A stretch of 6,397 bases of DNA from the NCBI GenBank assembly GCA_013696425.1, contig JACCYP010000134.1:1-6397 (forward strand), read 5' to 3'. How positions within the stretch are numbered: position 1 is the stretch's first letter; each line of letters opens with the position of its first letter. Both the position numbers and the translations under genes were made by a program. The notes under the pieces were generated by a model, which worked only from the letters and a program-made list of their open reading frames with translations, searched no databases and was not told where the DNA came from. Origin of the DNA: Thermoleophilaceae bacterium (GTDB taxonomy: Bacteria > Actinomycetota > Thermoleophilia > Solirubrobacterales > Thermoleophilaceae). Of this stretch, positions 1 to 3,987 are shown piece after piece.

Positions 1-609
1 CACACCGGCGGTGATGTCCTTGCCCTCCACGTTGCCGGCGAAGTCAAGCGACCCCGCGGCCAGGCGCTCGTGCGCGGCCACCACGACCTCGGTGCCCTTC
101 TTCGCCTCTTCGCCGACGGACAGCAGCCCGATGCGCGGGAACTCGACGCCGTGCACCGCCTCCATGAAGGCCGCACCCATGTAGGCGAACTGGACGAGGT
201 GCTCGGGCCGGACGTCGGTGTTGGCGCCGACGTCGAGCAGCAGGGTGGGGCCCCCGGGGACGGGGGCAAGAACCGCCACGGCGGGGCGGTGGACCCCGCG
301 GATGCGCTTGATGTGGAGCACGCTGGCGGCCAGGGCGGCGCCCGTCGAGCCGGCGGAGACGAGCCCGTCGGCCTCGCCCGCGGCGACTGCCTTGGCGGCC
401 CGCACAATCGAGGCGTTCTCGCGGCTGCGCGCGGCGAGGGCGGGGTCCTCGTCGTTGCCGATCGTCTCCGGCGCGTCCTCTACCGGCAACGCGGCGCCCG
501 CGAGCTCGGCGGCGGAGCCGAACAGCGTGACCGGGCAGCCGGCCAGGGATCCGCCCTCGGCGACGAGAGCCGGACCGCCGTCCGCCCCGTTCGCGTCGAG
601 CGCGATCAC
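1..609 (-). CDS. plsX: Phosphate acyltransferase PlsX, N-terminal 203 residues (3' end beyond window)
   Basis: PlsX converts acyl-ACP and phosphate to acyl-phosphate, the donor for PlsY in phosphatidic acid synthesis; it is a peripheral membrane enzyme. The reading frame from the GTG at 609 stays open to base 1 and begins MIALDANGADGGP. Family landmarks follow in order: SAGSTGAAL near residue 90 (usual SAGNTGA), a segment like LDVGAN-D--PEHL-QFA-MG near residues 123-142, GLLSVGEEAKKG near 158-169, and NVEGKD near 191-196. Full-length family members have roughly 330-350 residues, so about 60% is present. The GTG was chosen because it places the IALDA strand at the N terminus; only 13 bases separate it from the rpmF stop and no clear Shine-Dalgarno is visible, so translation is probably coupled to rpmF. 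The usual AMGGDHAP loop is replaced by ANGADGGP and the first 60 residues are compact. The rpmF-plsX order is the classical one. Confidence 0.95.
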   Translation of the reverse strand, partial: MIALDANGADGGPALVAEGGSLAGCPVTLFGSAAELAGAALPVEDAPETIGNDEDPALAARSRENASIVRAAKAVAAGEADGLVSAGSTGAALAASVLHIKRIRGVHRPAVAVLAPVPGGPTLLLDVGANTDVRPEHLVQFAYMGAAFMEAVHGVEFPRIGLLSVGEEAKKGTEVVVAAHERLAAGSLDFAGNVEGKDITAGV

Positions 610-622
610 GGCGGAGAAGTGG

Positions 623-820
623 CTACTCGTCCGTGGCGGCGCTGCGGTCGGCCGCGTATATCTCGCGACCGCCGTAGGTGCCGCAGTTCCCGCACACGCG
701 GTGGGGAAGGCGCGGCGCGCCGCACTGGGGGCAACCGGAGAGCGTCGGCGGCACGACCTTGTGCTGCGAGCGGCGCTTGTTGGTGCGTGCGTGGGACTGT
801 CGTTGCTTCGGGACGGCCAT
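623..820 (-). CDS. rpmF: 50S ribosomal protein bL32
   Basis: This is a 65-residue small protein of the large ribosomal subunit. It opens with MAVPKQRQSHARTNKRRSQH, very close to the bL32 signature (MAVPK-K-S--R---RR). A zinc ribbon follows with Cys30-x2-Cys33 and Cys43-x2-Cys46, so this is the zinc-binding (C+) form. The tail Y-G-REI-Y is also typical. The ATG at 818-820 is the only start that gives the conserved N terminus. No purine-rich Shine-Dalgarno lies just before it; instead the upstream bases form the 3' arm of a strong hairpin (825-859). plsX follows after 13 bases. The immediate upstream neighbour is a gene remnant rather than yceD, which in most bacteria directly precedes rpmF. 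An overlapping out-of-frame ORF starting at the GTG at 851 looks like a shadow. Confidence 0.97.
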   Translation of the reverse strand: MAVPKQRQSHARTNKRRSQHKVVPPTLSGCPQCGAPRLPHRVCGNCGTYGGREIYAADRSAATDE

Positions 821-824
821 GAGG

Positions 825-859
825 GCGGGGAGGATAGCGCCGTAACGCCACCTCCCCGC
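825..859 (-). promoter_or_regulatory. Hairpin in the rpmF leader, ending 4 bases before the start codon
   Basis: A perfect 9-base inverted repeat is present: GCGGGGAGG at 825-833 and CCTCCCCGC at 851-859, with a 17-base loop (834-850) that can form an inner 3-base-pair stem (837-839 with 846-848). Read on the minus strand, the first arm carries a GGGGAGG ribosome-binding-like sequence that is masked by CCTCCCC, and the stem ends 4 bases before the rpmF ATG. There is no T run, so it does not look like an intrinsic terminator. A weak -10-like TATCCT lies at 831-836. A role in controlling bL32 translation is inference. Confidence 0.5.
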
Positions 860-887
860 ACTCGGTCGAGGCCGGATGTCTCGCCCG

Positions 888-1217
888 TTACTTCTTGAGC
901 GAGAAGCTCTTCGTGATGACGCTCGGGTTGCCGGCGTCGTCGCGGACCGTGATCCGCAGGGTGAGTGAGGCCTTCCTCAGCTTCTGGAGCGCCTTCTTGG
1001 ACTTCGCACCGAACTTCACAGTGAGGTCCGAGGTGCCGGGCTTGCCGAGCTTTACGTCGCCGGTGGCGACGATCGAGGTGGTGGTCTTCTTGCCCCTCGT
1101 GAAGGTGTTGTCCTTCTGGGAGAGCACCTAGGTGGCGCCGGTGGAGATTCCCTTGACCATCTCGTTGTGATCACACCGCTGGCCGGCGAGACCATCCCGA
1201 ACGCCTCCTTGATTGGC
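888..1217 (-). pseudogene. Decayed C-terminal fragment of a secreted/surface protein (Ig-like repeat type)
   Basis: One frame runs from about 1217 to the TAA at 888-890 and is broken by an in-frame TAG at 1128-1130. Downstream of that stop it reads VLSQKDNTFTRGKKTT, then continues with alternating hydrophobic residues, a Lys-rich segment near 1000 and a final LTLRITVRDDAGN strand. This is the pattern of the C-terminal beta-sandwich domains of large exported proteins in Thermoleophilia, which often end in a basic LKK or LKR. Upstream of the stop the same frame reads sensibly (RCDH, MVKGISTGAT), so the TAG probably replaced a sense codon such as TTG or TGG. The frame then meets a TAA at 1218-1220, inside an inverted repeat. 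There is no signal peptide, no N-terminal region and no Shine-Dalgarno before the possible GTG restart at 1127. I read it as a gene remnant lodged between yceD and rpmF. The alternative is a functional 79-residue peptide starting at 1127. Confidence 0.6.
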
Positions 1218-1239
1218 TTAGTTGACTGGCCAATCAAGG
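1207..1239. repeat. 11-base-pair perfect inverted repeat between yceD and the gene remnant
   Basis: CCTTGATTGGC at 1207-1217 is mirrored exactly by GCCAATCAAGG at 1229-1239, with an 11-base spacer. The spacer region holds a related direct copy, TTGACTGGC (1222-1230), so the unit TTGAYTGGC occurs twice directly (1209-1217, 1222-1230) and once inverted (1229-1237). This AT-richer block stands out from its surroundings. It coincides with the 5' limit of the surface-protein remnant, so it may mark an insertion scar or belong to a terminator or attenuator structure after yceD. Confidence 0.6.
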
Positions 1240-1250
1240 GCGAAGCGCCC
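1238..1250 (-). terminator. Possible weak terminator hairpin after yceD
   Basis: On the minus strand, about 14 bases after the yceD stop, GGGCG-CTT-CGCCC forms a tight 5-base-pair stem with a 3-base loop (1238-1250). It is followed by TTGATTGG, which is only a poor U tract. It shares bases 1238-1239 with the larger inverted repeat at 1207-1239, so the two structures cannot fully form together. Termination is therefore uncertain. Confidence 0.3.
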
Positions 1251-1264
1251 CGGTCCTTACGCCG

Positions 1265-1771
1265 CTAGTCGAAACGCAGCTCGGAGAGCTTCTCGAAGCG
1301 CGGGTCGGGCGGCTTCGGGTGACTGTGATCGGGGCCGGCCTGGTTCAGGTTCGCCCCGCACTCCGCGCACAGCCCGGCGCAATCCTCGCGGCACACGATC
1401 TGGGTGGGCAGGGCGAGCACGAGGGCCTCGCGGGCCCAGCCCTCGACATCGAGCACGTCGTCCTCGACATACGGCGAGTTCATGTCCCCGCTGCCGCCCG
1501 GTTGATCGACCTCGCGCGAGTCGATCACGACCTCCTCGCGCGCGGGCTCGAGGCAGCGCATGCAGGGCCCGTCGAGACCCACCGAATAGCGCAGCCGCAG
1601 GGAGTAGCCCTGCCCGGTGGTACGGGCGATGTCGAGCGTGACGGGAATGTCGCCATCGACATCCGGCGCGTAGGTCTGGCCGCCGAACGCGACCGGCTCG
1701 AGCGCGATCGGCACGTCGATCCGGCGGCCTTCGCCGGAGGAAAGACGGAGTGAGCCGAGGTCGAAGGGCAT
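1265..1771 (-). CDS. yceD: YceD/DUF177 family protein (23S rRNA accumulation protein)
   Basis: This 168-residue protein belongs to the DUF177 family, which is linked to 23S rRNA accumulation and is usually encoded directly before rpmF. It begins MPFDLGSLRL, has an SV-LDGPC-RCLEPA segment (Cys70, Cys73) and ends with the family signature CREDCAGLCAECGANLN (Cys127, Cys131, Cys135, Cys138). The cysteines suggest metal binding. The ATG at 1769-1771 was chosen over the TTG at 1825 because it gives the family N terminus and has GGAGG (1774-1778) just upstream, although only 2 bases away. Its 5' flank is shared with the divergent antitoxin gene. Transcripts from the upstream core genes would have to cross the oppositely oriented toxin-antitoxin pair, so yceD probably uses a promoter in 1772-1843; only a weak TAACCT (1780-1785) is visible there. 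Confidence 0.92.
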   Translation of the reverse strand: MPFDLGSLRLSSGEGRRIDVPIALEPVAFGGQTYAPDVDGDIPVTLDIARTTGQGYSLRLRYSVGLDGPCMRCLEPAREEVVIDSREVDQPGGSGDMNSPYVEDDVLDVEGWAREALVLALPTQIVCREDCAGLCAECGANLNQAGPDHSHPKPPDPRFEKLSELRFD

Positions 1772-1825
1772 GGCCTCCGAGGTTAGCCCGCGCGGCCGTC
1801 GGGGTCGGTGGGCGTCCGAAGGCAA

Positions 1826-1844
1826 CTGCTACATTGCGTAGTAG
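1826..1844 (+). promoter_or_regulatory. Operator-like palindrome and -10 region of the toxin-antitoxin operon
   Basis: CTGCTAC (1826-1832) and GTAGTAG (1838-1844) form an imperfect palindrome, 6 of 7 positions matching, around ATTGC. It contains a TACATT (1830-1835) that fits an actinobacterial -10 box (TAnnnT). A start site about 7 bases on would fall at the GTG at 1844, giving a nearly leaderless transcript. Palindromes at this position are typical binding sites for Phd/YefM antitoxins that repress their own operons. No convincing -35 box is seen. Confidence 0.55.
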
Positions 1845-2107
1845 TGGCTGACCGGACCATCCCCCAGCGCGAGCTGCGCAACAACGTCGCTGCCATCCTG
1901 CGCGACGCCGAGCGCGGCGAGACGTTCACCGTCACCGTGCGCGGACGTCCGGTGGCGCGGGTGGTGCCTCCTGGAAACCCCGGCCAGCCCCGGGTTGATG
2001 TCGATCAGGCTGCCCTGCGCCTGATCCTCGCGGAGCCGATCGACGACGAGCTCGCAGCGGAGCTTGATGCCGCGGAGGCGCCAGTCGAGCCACCCCCCTC
2101 TACGTGA
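1844..2107 (+). CDS. Phd/YefM-family antitoxin of a type II toxin-antitoxin system
   Basis: This 87-residue protein is the labile antitoxin that binds and neutralises the VapC toxin encoded next to it and represses its own operon. The N-terminal DNA-binding half reads RTIPQRELRNNVAAILRDAE, followed by GETFTVTVRGRPVARVVPP near residues 25-43. That is the standard Phd/YefM beta-hairpin (conserved RG-PVA--VP). The C-terminal half is acidic and Ala/Pro-rich (IDDELAAELDAAEAP) and should be the toxin-binding tail. The GTG at 1844 was preferred because the family N terminus begins there and the operator palindrome ends there; a GTG at 1808 would add 12 unrelated residues. The stop overlaps the toxin start by 4 bases (GTGA), the usual arrangement for translational coupling. 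The strand is opposite to the surrounding core genes. Confidence 0.9.
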   Translation: MADRTIPQRELRNNVAAILRDAERGETFTVTVRGRPVARVVPPGNPGQPRVDVDQAALRLILAEPIDDELAAELDAAEAPVEPPPST

Positions 2108-2493
2108 GCGGGGCGCTGCTGGACACCGGCGTGGTGATCGCCCACGACGAGGCCGCAGCCCTCGCCCTTCCGGGCACGGCCGCGATCTCGGTCATCACGC
2201 TCGGAGAGCTCGGCGCGGGAGTCCTGCTAGCCGCACGGAAGGCCGTTGCGCAGGCGCGAGCCCGCCGGCTGGCCGCGGTACGCGCCGCCTTCGCTCCACT
2301 GCCCGTCGACGAAGGCGTGGCTGAGCGCTACGGCGAGATCCTCGTGGTCGCCCGGTCGCAGCGCAGGACCGTGAAGGCCACCGATCTGCTGATCATCGCC
2401 ACGGCGGCCGCCACCGGGCGCGAGCTCTACACGCTCGACGCGGCGCAGGCACGACTCGCCCGGGCTGCGGGCATTGTGACGACCGGACCGTGA
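2104..2493 (+). CDS. vapC: VapC-type PIN-domain ribonuclease toxin
   Basis: VapC toxins are metal-dependent RNases that cleave tRNA or rRNA when freed from the antitoxin. This one has 129 residues, the usual family length, and forms one PIN domain. All four expected acidic residues are in place: Asp7 in LLDTGVVIA, Glu35 in ITLGELGAG, Asp94 in KATDLLIIATA, and Asp112 in YTLDAAQARL. It therefore looks catalytically intact. The GTG start overlaps the antitoxin stop (GTGA). Its stop (2491-2493) is 4 bases from the stop of the convergent SepIVA-like gene, with no terminator between them. The RNA target cannot be told from the sequence. Confidence 0.95.
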   Translation: MSGALLDTGVVIAHDEAAALALPGTAAISVITLGELGAGVLLAARKAVAQARARRLAAVRAAFAPLPVDEGVAERYGEILVVARSQRRTVKATDLLIIATAAATGRELYTLDAAQARLARAAGIVTTGP

Positions 2494-2497
2494 AGCC

Positions 2498-2959
2498 CTA
2501 GCCGACAGGTTCTTCTTCGCGCCCTTGGAGGCGGTCACGGCCGCGCTGCACGGCCGCGATGAACTTCGAGAGGTTCACCTCGAGGGTGTTGAGGATGTCG
2601 TCGGCGTAGTCCTCGGCACCGAGCCGGATCTCACGCTCGCGCGCACGCGCGTCCTCGACGATCTCATCCGCCTGGCGCTCGGCCTGGCGCACGACCTCTT
2701 CGTCGGCGATCAGGCGCGTCTGCTCCTCGCGCGCCTCCTTGATGATCCGCTCCGCCTCGCGCTTTGCCTCGGCGAGCATCTCCTGACGTTCCTTGACGAT
2801 CCAGCGCGCCTGCTTGATCTCCTCGGGGATCGTGGCGCGCATCTGATCGAGGATGTCGTAGATCTCCTCCTTGTCCACGCGGACCTGGTCGGTCAGCGGA
2901 ACGGGCTTTGCGTTGTGAATCTGGTCGTCGAGCTTGTCGATCAGTACTAGGACATCCAT
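2498..2959 (-). CDS. SepIVA/DivIVA-like coiled-coil protein
   Basis: This is a 153-residue, highly charged cytoplasmic protein without a signal peptide or membrane segment. The N-terminal 60 residues (VLIDKLDDQIHNAKPVPLTD, then DKEEIYDILDQMRATIPEEI and QARWIVKERQEML) match the layout of the mycobacterial septation regulator SepIVA (Rv2927c): a short helix, a small-residue linker ending in V-L/M-T, a VDKEEIYDILD-type helix, an IPEEI turn, then a long coiled coil. The coil spans about residues 48-112 (LAEAKREAERIIKEAREEQ, QAERQADEIVEDARARERE). A C-terminal helix (EVNLSKFIAAVQRGRDRL) also resembles that family. It is shorter than mycobacterial SepIVA (about 245), mainly through a shorter coil. 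Because of the coil it may be labelled an ATP synthase B-like or DivIVA-domain protein, but it has no membrane anchor. The ATG at 2957-2959 follows coaD by 14 bases. Its place near yceD also matches mycobacteria (Rv2927c-Rv2926c). A role in septation or polar growth is inferred. Confidence 0.75.
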   Translation of the reverse strand: MDVLVLIDKLDDQIHNAKPVPLTDQVRVDKEEIYDILDQMRATIPEEIKQARWIVKERQEMLAEAKREAERIIKEAREEQTRLIADEEVVRQAERQADEIVEDARAREREIRLGAEDYADDILNTLEVNLSKFIAAVQRGRDRLQGREEEPVG

Positions 2960-2973
2960 GGGGCCTCAGTTCG

Positions 2974-3483
2974 TCAACGTCTCAATGCTTCCTGCAAGCG
3001 CTGAGACACCTTAGGAGGTACGAGGTCACTCAGGTCGCCGCCGAACATCGCGAGCTCCTTCACTCCCGAGGACGAGAGGAAGGTGAATTGGGGTGAGGAG
3101 AACATGTACATGCTCTCCACGTCCGGCGCCATCTTGCGGTTGAGCTGGTTCATCTCGAACTCGTATTCGAAGTCGGAGATCGCGCGCAGGCCCTTGACGA
3201 TCGTCTTGGCTCCCTGCGAGCGGGCGAACTCGACGACGAGGTTCGAGAAGGCCTCGACGTCGACGTTGTCCTCCTTGATCTCCGCGCGCAGGAACTCGAC
3301 GCGCTCCTCGGCGCTGAACAGCGTCTTCTGCTTGCGCACCGGCTGGTTCACGACGGCCACGACCACGCGGTCGAAGACCTTGGACGCCCGCCCGATGATG
3401 TCGAGGTGGCCGTAGGTGACCGGGTCGTAGGAGCCCGGGCACACGGCGGTGCCCCCGCGCTCAGGCTGGGGCCCGTCAGGCAT
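2974..3483 (-). CDS. coaD: Phosphopantetheine adenylyltransferase (CoaD)
   Basis: CoaD transfers AMP from ATP to 4'-phosphopantetheine to make dephospho-CoA, the penultimate step of CoA synthesis. The 169-residue protein carries the nucleotidyltransferase motif PGSYDPVTYGHLDII (residues 16-30, His26 in the T/HxGH position), KQKTLFSAEERVEF near 51-64, KGLRAISDFEYEFEMNQLNRK (97-117, Arg100) and the C-terminal FLSSSGVKELAMFGGD (135-150, usual ISSS-VKE). The ATG at 3483 gives about 8 residues more than E. coli CoaD; an internal GTG at codon 14 would cut too close to the first strand. The gene overlaps the end of rsmD by 8 bases, and coupled translation is likely because no Shine-Dalgarno stands out. 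rsmD-coaD is a widespread gene pair. Confidence 0.97.
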   Translation of the reverse strand: MPDGPQPERGGTAVCPGSYDPVTYGHLDIIGRASKVFDRVVVAVVNQPVRKQKTLFSAEERVEFLRAEIKEDNVDVEAFSNLVVEFARSQGAKTIVKGLRAISDFEYEFEMNQLNRKMAPDVESMYMFSSPQFTFLSSSGVKELAMFGGDLSDLVPPKVSQRLQEALRR

Positions 3484-3985
3484 GGTGGATCGCGATCCGG
3501 GTGGTGCCGTAGATGCGCTCGTCCGCCAGGGGCAGATCCAGCAGGAGTGGCTGGCGCTTGTCGGACTCGGTGACGATCACGGGTGCGGGCGGGAGGAGCC
3601 GACTCAGCTCGATTCCCAATCCAGGCGGCGCATCATATGGGGGATCGAGGAACACGAGATCGAAGGGTCCTGCGCCGCGCGCGAGATACCCGAGCACGTC
3701 GCCGCGGTGCACCCTGCCCGCGGTTCCGATCGCATCCAGGTTCGTGTGGATGGCGGCGATCGCCTCCGGGTCGTGCTCGACGAACTCCGCGGCGCCCGCG
3801 CCGCGCGAGAGCGCCTCGATCCCGAGCGCGCCCGTGCCCGCGTAGAGGTCGAGCACGCGCAGGCCCTCGAGCGGCCCGAGGATCTGGAAGAGCGACTCAC
3901 GCACGCGGTCGGAGGTCGGGCGGGTGCCGAGGCCGGCGGGCGCCGTGAGGCGGCGGCCCTTGAAGGCTCCTGCGACCACCCGCAC
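3476..3985 (-). CDS. rsmD: 16S rRNA (guanine(966)-N2)-methyltransferase RsmD
   Basis: RsmD uses S-adenosylmethionine to methylate G966 of 16S rRNA in the assembling 30S subunit. From the GTG at 3985 the protein has 169 residues and begins VRVVAGAFKGRRL, then TRPTSDRVRESLFQIL, the family N-terminal signature. The SAM-binding loop is DLYAGTGALGIEALSRGA (46-63), with an acidic residue after the second strand (VEHD, 69-72). The catalytic motif is LDPPY (113-117). The start lies 2 bases after the recG stop, and a longer open frame upstream (to 4624) lies within recG and is a shadow. E. coli RsmD has 198 residues; the shorter length here is spread over loops, with no motif missing. Confidence 0.95.
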   Translation of the reverse strand: MRVVAGAFKGRRLTAPAGLGTRPTSDRVRESLFQILGPLEGLRVLDLYAGTGALGIEALSRGAGAAEFVEHDPEAIAAIHTNLDAIGTAGRVHRGDVLGYLARGAGPFDLVFLDPPYDAPPGLGIELSRLLPPAPVIVTESDKRQPLLLDLPLADERIYGTTRIAIHHA

Positions 3986-3987
3986 CG

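Noticed and set aside
606..851. An 81-codon minus-strand ORF overlapping rpmF out of frame, starting with GTG directly after GGGGAG
   Set aside because: The composition is Arg/Pro-rich without motifs, it overlaps almost all of rpmF, and the ribosome-binding-like bases abut the start with no spacing.
70..898. Two long plus-strand open frames (70-822 and 218-898)
   Set aside because: They lie antisense to plsX and rpmF and show low-complexity Arg/Gly/Ala composition. The minus strand carries unmistakable proteins.
1166..1175. Perfect palindrome TGTGATCACA
   Set aside because: A 10-base palindrome is expected several times by chance in a window this size. It lacks the 6-base spacer of a CRP-type site and lies inside the gene remnant.
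1052..1237. A 61-codon ORF with a good AAGGAGG spaced 8 bases before an internal ATG (1195)
   Set aside because: Its translation becomes Arg/Pro/Ser-rich shadow sequence, while the homologous surface-protein frame is a different one. The Shine-Dalgarno match is noted in the hairpin finding only.
2525..2950. A 141-codon plus-strand ORF opposite the SepIVA-like gene
   Set aside because: It is the antisense of a coiled coil, which gives a Leu/Asp-rich shadow, and no family pattern is seen.
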